NCBI GenBank assembly: GCA_029551395.1
Contig: JAKPFN010000020.1
Coordinates: 1 to 64,000 of the forward strand
Reading direction: 5' to 3'
Source of the DNA: Armatimonadota bacterium
GTDB taxonomy: Bacteria; Armatimonadota; UBA5829; DTLH01
DNA: 64,000 nucleotides
In this document: piece after piece, positions 37,201-45,901 of the stretch
How positions within the stretch are numbered: position 1 is the first letter of the stretch
How the letters are laid out: each line of letters opens with the position of its first letter
Position numbers and translations under genes: made by a program
The notes under the pieces: model-generated
The model's database searches: none
Seen by the model: only the letters and a program-made list of their open reading frames with translations
Told to the model about the DNA's origin: nothing

Positions 37201-38320
37201 CCGGCCAGTAGATAAAGCTGATAACCTGGCAGCGCCAAGGGATTTGCTTGAAGCTCAACTGGTCAGGATTTGGGAGAAGCTATTCGGTTCCAGCCCGATA
37301 GGCATTAAGGACAACTTCTTCGAGCTTGGCGGCCATTCGCTTATGGCTGTCCGGCTTTTTGCTCAGATAGAGAAAGCAACGGGAATCAGATTGCCTCTTG
37401 CCATTCTGTTTCAGGCTCCTACAATCGAAAAGCTTGCTGAAGTGTTGAGATCGAAAGGGCTGGGGGATGTATGGAACAGCCTTGTGCCGATTCAACCGGG
37501 AGGTTCACATCCGCCGATCTTCTGCATACACACGGCAGGCGGCAATGTGCTGGTCTATCACGACCTGGCTGTTTGTATGGGAAAAGATCAACCGGTCTAC
37601 GGACTACAAGCACAGGGGCTGGACGGTAAGCAGCCTCCTCATGAGCGCATAGAGGACATGGCAGCTCATTATATTGAGGAAATCCGTCGCTTCCAACCGG
37701 AGGGACCGTATCATCTGATAGGATATTCCTTCGGAGGGCTAATAGCCTTTGAGATGGCTTGTATGCTCCAGGAACAGAGGCAGGATGTAGGGCTGCTGGC
37801 GCTGCTAGATACTCAGGGGCCTGGAGATCAATCTTATCAAGACCCGACATATTCGAACGTGGCAAAACGGGTCTATTTGCACAGCAAACATATATCATCG
37901 CTAGGGCTTCGAAGCAAACTGCAGTATGTTCAATCGAAAGTAAAACGGCTGTGGAAGACCATAGTTACTCCAGCCAAATATCTTATCGTGAAGCTGCTGG
38001 ATGAAGCATGGAAGGCAACAGGCAGGCCGTTCCCTCGCGCGCTCAGAAGCGCGTTATGGTTCTCTATTTACAGCAGAAAAGCAGCCAGAAGCTACGTCCC
38101 AAGAACATATTCCGGCAAGGTAGTGTTGTTCAGAGCAGAAAAGCAGCCGATAGCCAGCAGGTTAGGCCCGGACTTGGGCTGGAGCAAATTTGTAACCGGC
38201 GGGATAGAAATCCACGAAGTCCCAGGAGACCATGTAGTGTTGAAGCCTCCCGGAGTCAGTGTTCTTGCAGATAAGTTGAAAGCCTGTCTGCAGCAGGTCA
38301 ATAGCAATGAGCCAGTCTGA
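34217..38320 (+). CDS. nonribosomal peptide synthetase, C-A-T-TE
   Basis: HHIVFDGWS (C), [22 protein letters not shown] and [34 protein letters not shown] (A), [17 protein letters not shown] (T), [13 protein letters not shown] (TE). The GTG start overlaps the upstream stop. Confidence 0.96.
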   Translation: [1367 protein letters not shown]

Positions 38321-39038
38321 CTATATACAGCCGCAATCATCCAAGTATAACTATGTCCAAGTTTATACCGCAAGCATAGACAGATATATACAGCAATTAT
38401 CTCATATTCGCTCAATAATCACTCCAGATGAGGTTAAAACGGCTGAATCCTACCGCTTCAGCAGAGATCGCAACAGGTTTATCGTATCAAGGGGGTTTTT
38501 GCGGTTTATTCTAAGCCAGTATCTTGAGATTGAGCCGATAGAGATCAAATTTACCAGTGGAACCTATGGCAAACCTGAGCTTTCATCCGAGTATGGAAGC
38601 TCGTTGAGGTTCAATGTATCTCATTCCGGTAATATGGTTGTTTATGCAATAACATCCGGCCGTGAAGTTGGTGTGGATGTGGAGAATATCCAGCATGATT
38701 ATCCTGTTATGGATGTTGCCGGACAATTTTTCTCTCAAGCAGAGATCGACTTGCTGGCATCTCTGGAAGGAGATGAGATTGCAACTGCGTTTTTCCGATG
38801 CTGGATCAGGAAGGAAGCGTTTATCAAGGCAACAGGTAAAGGGCTGAATGTGCCGCTGGATCAGTTTGCTATCCCTCCTGCTGATTCACCTACTGCTTTT
38901 TGTGCCTTCGATCAAGATTGGATTGTAGTTGAGTTTTCTCCCAAAGAAGGTTATGTGGCTGCCGTTGTTGTGGAAGGCTATCAGGCAATAGATTTTAAGT
39001 TCGATGTCCTAGAATTCCCTCAGTTTCCCCACGTGTAA
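38307..39038 (+). CDS. 4'-phosphopantetheinyl transferase (Sfp-type)
   Basis: GVDVENI and FFRCWIRKEAFIKATGKGL motifs; overlaps the NRPS 3' end by 14 nt. Confidence 0.93.
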   Translation: MSQSDYIQPQSSKYNYVQVYTASIDRYIQQLSHIRSIITPDEVKTAESYRFSRDRNRFIVSRGFLRFILSQYLEIEPIEIKFTSGTYGKPELSSEYGSSLRFNVSHSGNMVVYAITSGREVGVDVENIQHDYPVMDVAGQFFSQAEIDLLASLEGDEIATAFFRCWIRKEAFIKATGKGLNVPLDQFAIPPADSPTAFCAFDQDWIVVEFSPKEGYVAAVVVEGYQAIDFKFDVLEFPQFPHV

Positions 39039-39124
39039 TTGATTTATTGCTCTTCCTTTATAATTCCAATCAGCGTAAAATAAAGCCGGAATTATTGTAC
39101 GAAGGATAAAGAAGTAGTTATTTA

Positions 39125-40336
39125 ATGAGATCACTTACACAGCTTTATAGAATCGGAGTGGGGCCATCGGCCAGCCATACCCTTGGGCCTAGAAGGGCTG
39201 CAGATGCGTTCAAAGCACGTCAATCTGAAGCGGATTCATACCGGGTGACGCTTTACGGCAGTCTTGCTGCAACTGGAAAAGGCCATTTGACTGATGTTGC
39301 ACTGCGCGAGGCGTTTGCGCCTGTTGAAATAGAAATAATTTGGAAGCCGGACAAGGTTCTATCGTTTCATCCTAACGGGATGGACTTTGAAGCGCTGGAT
39401 AAGTCCGGCAATGTGATAAACCGATGGCGGGTGTTCAGCATTGGCGGCGGCGCGCTTCGTGAAGAAGGCCAGGATGATCCTCGTGAAACGGTCTACGGTC
39501 TTAGCACTATGGAGGAAATCATCCAATGGACTGAAAACACCAGCAAAACAATCTGGCAATACGTCGAAGAACGCGAAGGTGATGCCATCTGGGCGCATCT
39601 TAAGGAAGTCTGGGACGTAATGCAGGCAGCCATAGAGCGCGGGTTGAACACTGTTGGCCCTCTGCCGGGGATACTAAGGCTGCCTCGCAAAGCTCAATCG
39701 TATTATTCAAAGACCAAGTGGTGCAGTTCACAGCTCAAGAGGTCCGGGCTGTTGTCAGCTTACGCACTGGCAGTCTCAGAGGAGAACGCGGCTGGCGGGG
39801 TAGTTGCTACAGCGCCTACATGCGGTTCCTGCGGAGTCCTTCCATCTGTGCTTAGATATGTCAAGGAGATCCATAAATCCAGCGATACCGATGTCCTTCA
39901 AGCTTTGGCAACTGCGGGGATTGTTGGCAATTTAGCCAAGCATAATGCCTCTATTTCCGGGGCTGAGGTAGGTTGTCAGGGCGAAATCGGCACAGCCTGC
40001 GCGATGGCATCGGCAGCAGCAGCCCAAATGATGGGTGGAACTCCAAGGCAGATAGAATACGCGGCTGAAATGGGGATAGAACACCATCTGGGGCTTACAT
40101 GCGACCCGGTAGCCGGACTGGTGCAGATCCCGTGTATCGAAAGGAACGCCTTTGCTGCTACCAGGGCTTTGGACTGTGCAGAGTTCGCGCTTCTGTCGGA
40201 TGGAATCCATCGCGTCAGCTTTGATGATGCAATACTGACCATGAAGCAGACTGGGAAAGATCTGCAGCATATGTACAGGGAGACATCTGCAGGCGGCCTG
40301 GCGGTCACTTACAGACTACAGCCGCCGCTTGTGTAG
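39125..40336 (+). CDS. sdaA: L-serine ammonia-lyase
   Basis: YRIGVGPSASHTLGPRRAA; GGVVATAPTCGSCGVLPSVL; GAEVGCQGEIGTACAMASAA cysteine-rich Fe-S L-SDH motifs. Confidence 0.93.
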   Translation: MRSLTQLYRIGVGPSASHTLGPRRAADAFKARQSEADSYRVTLYGSLAATGKGHLTDVALREAFAPVEIEIIWKPDKVLSFHPNGMDFEALDKSGNVINRWRVFSIGGGALREEGQDDPRETVYGLSTMEEIIQWTENTSKTIWQYVEEREGDAIWAHLKEVWDVMQAAIERGLNTVGPLPGILRLPRKAQSYYSKTKWCSSQLKRSGLLSAYALAVSEENAAGGVVATAPTCGSCGVLPSVLRYVKEIHKSSDTDVLQALATAGIVGNLAKHNASISGAEVGCQGEIGTACAMASAAAAQMMGGTPRQIEYAAEMGIEHHLGLTCDPVAGLVQIPCIERNAFAATRALDCAEFALLSDGIHRVSFDDAILTMKQTGKDLQHMYRETSAGGLAVTYRLQPPLV

Positions 40337-40349
40337 GTATATGTTAGTT

Positions 40350-40600
40350 TCACCACGGATGGGCGCTGATTTGCACGGATGTTGGTAGGTTATTTGTCAC
40401 AAAAACAGCCAATTGCACCAAGTGTTATTGACTACGAGGTGCACTAAGGGCATAATCGTCGCCCTGAAATGCACGCCGTTACCATGAACTCGTTTCAAGG
40501 TCTTATGGCTATAAAAGATGCCGAAACAAGTTCAGCATGACGGATTGCGTTCGGCATGACGTGTCTGGTTCAACGTGACGGTGTCATGTATGGCAAATGA
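40350..40600. repeat. intergenic stretch with REP-like/interspersed repeats
   Basis: CACCACGGATGGGCGCTGATTTGCACGGATG-like unit; GAACTCGTTTC / GAAACAAGTTC inverted repeat; repeated '(T/C)GGCATGAC / CAGCATGACG' units. Confidence 0.5.
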
Positions 40601-40633
40601 CCTTCAGTAATGTAACTAAATCAGGTGGATGTA

Positions 40634-41476
40634 ATGGATAACGGGTTAAGGTTTTCAGGTAAGAAGGCTCTTGTCACCGGTTCAGGGACTGGCATAGGCC
40701 GGGAGATAGCGCTTGAGTTTGCAAGACAGGGAGCGGATGTAGTGCTTCACTATGCTCACAGCGATTCCGGTGCGAAATCAGCGGTTGCAGAAATAGAGGC
40801 AATGGGCAGGCGAGCTACTGCATTCAAGGCTGACTTTGGTATCGTTGATGAGGTAGTAGGACTAGGTGAACAGGCCATAGAGTTCCTCGGAGGGGTCGAC
40901 TGCCTGATCAACAACGCCGGAATAACATTCAACAAGCCTTTCGGCGAGATCACTCAAGAGCAGTTCGACATGATTTTCCATGTCAACATCCGCGCGCAGT
41001 TTTTCCTTACCCAGAGGATAACAAAGCACATGCTGGAGCACGGTGGCGGTGCGGTTTGCAACATTACATCCATACACGGAGTGCAAGGCGCTCCTGAACA
41101 TTCGGCCTATGCAGCAACGAAAGGCGCGATAATTGCCTATACCCGCGCTTTGGCCGTAGAACTGGCTCATAAAGGGATCAGGATCAATGCCATTGCTCCT
41201 GGCTGGGTGACTGTTGAAAACTACTACAAAGTGATCGAAGGTTTCAGTGAGGAAAGCGCAGCGGAGGTCTCAAAAAAGAAAATCCCATGCGGTTTCCCAG
41301 GCGAGCCGATAGACATCGCTAAACTGGCAGTATTCTTGTGTTCCGATGACGCAAGATACATAGTAGGCCAGACGATAGTCGCTGACGGCGGCACTACAAC
41401 ACTGATGTCGCTCATAGATGATTTCCGCAACACTTCTACAGCAAAATTCGGCACAGGCTACCTGCCGGGAGTGTAG
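40634..41476 (+). CDS. SDR family oxidoreductase (FabG-like)
   Basis: KALVTGSGTGIGREIALEFA; NNAG; SAYAATKGA (YxxxK); ATG 40634 follows AGGTGG. Confidence 0.92.
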   Translation: MDNGLRFSGKKALVTGSGTGIGREIALEFARQGADVVLHYAHSDSGAKSAVAEIEAMGRRATAFKADFGIVDEVVGLGEQAIEFLGGVDCLINNAGITFNKPFGEITQEQFDMIFHVNIRAQFFLTQRITKHMLEHGGGAVCNITSIHGVQGAPEHSAYAATKGAIIAYTRALAVELAHKGIRINAIAPGWVTVENYYKVIEGFSEESAAEVSKKKIPCGFPGEPIDIAKLAVFLCSDDARYIVGQTIVADGGTTTLMSLIDDFRNTSTAKFGTGYLPGV

Positions 41477-41526
41477 GTAGAGTGACGAGCAACGAGTGAT
41501 GAGGGATGAGGAACTGTTTGATCGGC

Positions 41527-41584
41527 GGTTGATCAACCGGGATATCCATCCCGGTCGCTTGATAGCTGGGATATTCATCCCGGT
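41527..41584. repeat. palindromic repeats between convergent genes
   Basis: GGTTGATCAACC (41527-41538); CGGGATATCCATCCCGGT (41538-41555) and TGGGATATTCATCCCGGT (41567-41584). Confidence 0.8.
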
Positions 41585-41601
41585 TTATCCCACCTGAAAC
41601 T

Positions 41602-43773
41602 CTATTGCCTGACCTGTCGGCGTGAGGTTGGAGTTGCGCGCATCGATAGAGATATGCGTTTTCTTGGGATGTCTACATCTACCACCGTCACAGTGACACG
41701 CTGGTGGACTTTTACAACCTCGTTCGGGTCCTTTACGAACTTATCAGCAAGTTCGCTGATGTGGACAAGTCCATCCTGATGCACTCCGATGTCTACAAAC
41801 GCGCCAAATGCTGTTACATTCGTTACGATTCCCGGAAGCTTCATCCCCAGCTTCAGATCCTCGATTTTTTCTATCCCTTCAGCAAACTGGAACGCCTCGA
41901 ACTGCTCTCTCGGGTCTCTGCCGGGCTTGGCAAGCTCGTCCATGATGTCGCGCAGCGTCGGGATGCCGACTTTATCCGAAACATACTTATCAAGCTTGAT
42001 CTGTTTGTGCAGTTCCTCATTTGATATAAGGTCGGCCACCTTACAGCCAAGGTCAGCGCTCATTTTTTCGACGATATGGTAACTCTCAGGATGTACCGCG
42101 CTTGCATCGAGCGGATTATCGCCTCCTCTGATGCGAAGGAATCCTGCAGCCTGCTCAAATGCCTTCGGGCCAAGCCCTTTGACCTTCATCAACTGCTTGC
42201 GCGAGCGAAACGGGCCGTTTTCATTCCTGAACCTGACGATATTTTGCGCAAGCTGCGGTCCCAATCCCGACACATAGGTTAATAGCTGCTTGCTGGCTGT
42301 GTTGACATCCACTCCAACCTGGTTTACACAGCTTATAACCACATCATCGAGGCTTTTCTTGAGCGAACCCTGGTCAACATCGTGCTGATACTGGCCTACA
42401 CCTATCGATTTAGGGTCTATTTTAACCAACTCAGCCAGTGGGTCCATCAACCGGCGGCCAATTGAGACCGATCCTCTCACGGTTACATCCTGCTCAGGGA
42501 ATTCTTCACGCGCAACATCAGAAGCCGAATATACAGACGCGCCTGATTCGTTTACCATCACCACGGGAATATCTTTCTCAAGCCTAATACTTCGAACGAC
42601 GGATTCTGTTTCACGGCTTGCTGTGCCGTTGCCTATGGCAATTATCTCGGTACCGAACTGCTGGCAAAGCTTTTGGACTGTTTTTGCAGCCTCAAGAGCT
42701 TGCCCCTCGCCGCTGTGCGGATAGATCGTTTCATGGTGGAGCAGCTTGCCCTGTCTGTCTAGGCAAGCCACTTTACAACCGGTCCGGAAACCTGGGTCGA
42801 TGGCCATTACATTCTTTCTGCCAAGCGGAGGCGCAAGTAGGAGTTCACGAAGGTTCTCAGCGAAAATTCTGATAGCTTCCTCATCAGCCTGACGCTTCAA
42901 CTCAGCCCGGATTTCCGTCTCCATAGATGGCCCAAGGAGGCGTTTATAACAGTCTTCTACTGCGATTTCCACTTGTTTGGATGCGGGTACGTTTGCAGTG
43001 ACGAATGCATCCTGCAGTATGGAGACTGCTTCAAACTCCAGCGGCGTGACATGCAGCCTGAGAATCCCCTCGCGCTCGCCACGCAACATCGCCAGAATCC
43101 GATGAGATGGAGCAGAGGTAACAGGCTCATGCCAATCGAAATAATCCTTGAACTTTGCCCCTTCTTCCTCTTTGCCTTTTATTACAGTGGAGGATATGAC
43201 GCCTTTGTTTGCGAAAAGCCGGCGCATTTCTGCTCTGGCTTGCTGATCTTCGCTGACGAGTTCTGCAATGATGTCTCTTGCACCTGCAAGGGCATCTTCA
43301 GGAGTGGCAACACCCTTTTCCTCGTCGACGAAACTGGCAGCTTCTTGATATGGATCAATGGCTGGATTGGTCTTCTGCTCAAGGATAGCCAGTGCAAGAG
43401 GTTCCAGACCCTTTTCACGCGCAATGGTAGCCCTGGTGCGGCGTTTTGGCCTGTAGGGAAGGTAAATGTCTTCCAGTTCGGACATTGTTTCGGCTGCAAG
43501 AAGCTGTTTATTTAACTCATCTGTAAGCAGGTTGCGCTCAGTGAGAGATTCGATTATAGCTTCACGTCGCTTATCAAGCTCTGCCAGCTTTTCCAGCCTG
43601 TCTCTGATGGTTGCGATAGCTACTTCATCGAGCGAGCCGGTCGCTTCTTTTCTATAGCGTGCGATAAACGGCACGGTAGCGCCATCCTGAAGCAGCTCTG
43701 CTGTTGCCCGAACCTGTCTTGTATGTAACTGAAGCTCATCAGCAATCTTAGAGATATGTCTATCGATCATCAA
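41602..43773 (-). CDS. tex: Tex family RNA-binding protein (S1 domain)
   Basis: ATVPFIARYRKEATGSLDEVAI; DPGFRTGCKVACLD; C-terminal S1 motif GMKLPGIVTNVTAFGAFVDIGVHQDGLVHISEL. Confidence 0.95.
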   Translation of the reverse strand: MMIDRHISKIADELQLHTRQVRATAELLQDGATVPFIARYRKEATGSLDEVAIATIRDRLEKLAELDKRREAIIESLTERNLLTDELNKQLLAAETMSELEDIYLPYRPKRRTRATIAREKGLEPLALAILEQKTNPAIDPYQEAASFVDEEKGVATPEDALAGARDIIAELVSEDQQARAEMRRLFANKGVISSTVIKGKEEEGAKFKDYFDWHEPVTSAPSHRILAMLRGEREGILRLHVTPLEFEAVSILQDAFVTANVPASKQVEIAVEDCYKRLLGPSMETEIRAELKRQADEEAIRIFAENLRELLLAPPLGRKNVMAIDPGFRTGCKVACLDRQGKLLHHETIYPHSGEGQALEAAKTVQKLCQQFGTEIIAIGNGTASRETESVVRSIRLEKDIPVVMVNESGASVYSASDVAREEFPEQDVTVRGSVSIGRRLMDPLAELVKIDPKSIGVGQYQHDVDQGSLKKSLDDVVISCVNQVGVDVNTASKQLLTYVSGLGPQLAQNIVRFRNENGPFRSRKQLMKVKGLGPKAFEQAAGFLRIRGGDNPLDASAVHPESYHIVEKMSADLGCKVADLISNEELHKQIKLDKYVSDKVGIPTLRDIMDELAKPGRDPREQFEAFQFAEGIEKIEDLKLGMKLPGIVTNVTAFGAFVDIGVHQDGLVHISELADKFVKDPNEVVKVHQRVTVTVVDVDIPRKRISLSMRATPTSRRQVRQ

Positions 43774-43821
43774 AACCTCCCCTTGCTGTCATGTATTATC
43801 GCTAAATATGCTGTATCAGGC

Positions 43822-43878
43822 AAGGGGAAGTTGTGAGTTATGAGTTACGAGTGATGAGTGATGAGTTTCGAGTGACGA
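43822..43878 (+). repeat. left copy of an inverted repeat containing GAGT-type short tandem repeats
   Basis: AAGGGGAAGTT...GTGATGAGTTTCGAGTGACGA; matches the reverse complement of ~44632-44669. Confidence 0.75.
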
Positions 43879-43958
43879 CTGGGTGTTCGATAGGATGCGG
43901 TACGGTTATCATGTCTAGTAGCATTGATATAAAAGCAGGATAGTTTCTAATTCAACTG

Positions 43959-44405
43959 CTAGAGGCGTCGTCCCAAATATCGAAATACGAGATGTCCCAC
44001 GAAACCGGCTATGATCAGCAGATATATAACTAACTTTATTCGGCGATCTCGCTCTCCGCTTAGTATATACCGTAAATTGTAATACGGGATGATCGAGCAT
44101 AGTGAAGCCGACCAGAGGATCACGAACTTAAAGAATCCAAGAAGCAATGCTTTCTTGCTTGGACTCACAGGTGAGAATCGGAACGGGTTGAGTAAGATAA
44201 TCAATGCCAAGATCCCGATAGTAAGAAATCCTTGGACAAACAGCAATTCCCGTTTGTGACTATACACAGGTTGACCATTCTTCAGACGACGAACAGAGCA
44301 TTTATCCGATATCCTTGGCCAGTATCGATAATACATAACCCAGGGAAGTGCAAGTAAAATAAAACATCCGATAGCCAGCAATGAATCCAGAAAACGAATA
44401 TCCAT
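43959..44405 (-). CDS. small membrane protein of unknown function
   Basis: Hydrophobic segments (SLLAIGCFILLALPWVMYYRYW, GFLTIGILALIILLNPF, YLLIIAGFVGHLVF). Confidence 0.6.
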   Translation of the reverse strand: MDIRFLDSLLAIGCFILLALPWVMYYRYWPRISDKCSVRRLKNGQPVYSHKRELLFVQGFLTIGILALIILLNPFRFSPVSPSKKALLLGFFKFVILWSASLCSIIPYYNLRYILSGERDRRIKLVIYLLIIAGFVGHLVFRYLGRRL

Positions 44406-44631
44406 AACACCTCTCTTATGGTGATATTATACATCTTTGTGAATTGTATATGTCAAGCTACAAAAGAGAATCATTTGCAATTCGTCTGGGGAATCCATTT
44501 CTGGATGAGAAAGATTCATAACTGGGTGTCGGGGTAAAAAAACACGCGTCGGCGCATACTCATTAGCCAACACATACTCATCACTTAAAATTTAAATGAG
44601 TCGGCGCACGCTTTTTGCTCCGACGTTCTAA

Positions 44632-44669
44632 CTCGTCACTCGAAGCTCATCACTTGTAACTTCCCCTTC
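44632..44669 (-). repeat. right copy of the inverted repeat
   Basis: Reverse complement reads GAAGGGGAAGTTACAAGTGATGAGCTTCGAGTGACGAG. Confidence 0.75.
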
Positions 44670-44727
44670 GTCTGGTTGACATGGAGTGGGCTGGGGCGTA
44701 ACATGTGACGGAGGTTGAGAAAGACTC

Positions 44728-45660
44728 TTGATTGTTACAGTAACTCTGAACGCGGCGGTTGATAAGACTTATACTGTCGAGAATTTCGCTCTTGATCGCG
44801 TTCATCGGCCTTCTTCACAGAAAAGCACTGCGGGAGGGAAAGGTATAAACGTTGCTCGAGTGCTTCTTGCACTTGGCCAGCCAGCAATTGCCAGCGGGTT
44901 TATCGGCGGGCACAACGGTAAATTGATAACAGCAGGACTTCAGGAAGAAGGGATACCTTACGATTTCGTAAAGACCCACGGGGAGTCCCGGATTTGTATA
45001 GCAATAGTCGATCCCATTCGCACAGGCCAGACAGAGGTCAATGAGATCGGGCCTCAGGTGCAGCCGGATGAAATCGAGGCTATGCAGGAGAAGATAAAAT
45101 CGCTGTTGTCGAATGCATCCCACTTGGTTCTCTCGGGGAGCGCGCCTCCGGGGACTCCTGATGATTTCTACGTGCATGCTATAGAGTCTGCGAAGGCAGC
45201 CGGAGTGAAATCAGTCCTGGATACAAGTGGGGAATACCTTCGGCAAGGTGTTAAAGCGCTGCCTTATATGGTAAAACCAAATGTCGCGGAACTTTCAGCC
45301 TATGTTGGCGCTGAGCTTTATACAGTCGAGGAGATTCTCGAGGCTGCAAGGCAGCTTGCTAAATCGGGTATAAACATAGTAGTCGTATCTATGGGCAGGG
45401 CTGGTGCGATTGTTACTGATGGTGAAAACGCATGGCAGGCTGTGCCTCCTGAGATCAAGTTTATCAGCGCTGTGGGATCTGGAGATTCGCTTGTGGCTGC
45501 GTTTTTGGATGCAACTATCCGTGGGGCTGAGCTTCCTGAAGCTCTTAAGGTGGGGACAGCAGCCGGTGCGGCAAATGCAGAAGTTTGTGGAGCCGGTCTA
45601 TGTACGGCTGAGTCGATAAACGCTTTTTTACCGTATATAAAAGTAACCCGTCTATTGTAG
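44728..45660 (+). CDS. 1-phosphofructokinase family hexose kinase (PfkB)
   Basis: MIVTVTLNAAVDKTYTV; STAGGKGINVARVL; SAVGSGDSLVAAFL (PfkB signature). TTG start. Confidence 0.92.
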   Translation: MIVTVTLNAAVDKTYTVENFALDRVHRPSSQKSTAGGKGINVARVLLALGQPAIASGFIGGHNGKLITAGLQEEGIPYDFVKTHGESRICIAIVDPIRTGQTEVNEIGPQVQPDEIEAMQEKIKSLLSNASHLVLSGSAPPGTPDDFYVHAIESAKAAGVKSVLDTSGEYLRQGVKALPYMVKPNVAELSAYVGAELYTVEEILEAARQLAKSGINIVVVSMGRAGAIVTDGENAWQAVPPEIKFISAVGSGDSLVAAFLDATIRGAELPEALKVGTAAGAANAEVCGAGLCTAESINAFLPYIKVTRLL

Positions 45661-45673
45661 GATGTGAAGTCGC

Positions 45674-45901
45674 ATGTATCAATTGGCAATGTTCAACATA
45701 GGTTATCACGAGATGCTGTTGGTGCTCGTGATAGCGTTGATAGTGTTTGGGCCTAAGAAGCTTCCGGAGATCGGGAGGTCGCTTGGCAAGGGTTTGCGCG
45801 AGTTGAAACGTGCGTCCAATGAGCTTATGTCTTCTGTTCAGGAGCCTTTTGAAGAAGAGGAAACTGAAGATAAGACCAGGCAGAAAGAAGGTGAGTGTTA
45901 G
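45674..45901 (+). CDS. tatA: Sec-independent translocase TatA/TatE-like
   Basis: ALIVFGPKKLPEIGRSLGKGLRELKRAS. Confidence 0.93.
   Translation: MYQLAMFNIGYHEMLLVLVIALIVFGPKKLPEIGRSLGKGLRELKRASNELMSSVQEPFEEEETEDKTRQKEGEC

Noticed and set aside
34217-38320. Assigning an amino-acid substrate to the NRPS A domain
   Set aside because: I can see FDAATFEIW and surrounding motifs but cannot reliably extract and score the 10-residue code by eye.
39125-40336. L-serine dehydratase as a tailoring gene of the NRPS cluster
   Set aside because: It is a canonical housekeeping sdaA separated by ~86 nt from the PPTase gene, with no evidence of functional linkage beyond adjacency.
43831-43878. GAGTGATGAG tract as a regulatory iteron array
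   Set aside because: No replication or partition gene is nearby, and the unit is degenerate with similar tracts elsewhere in the window.
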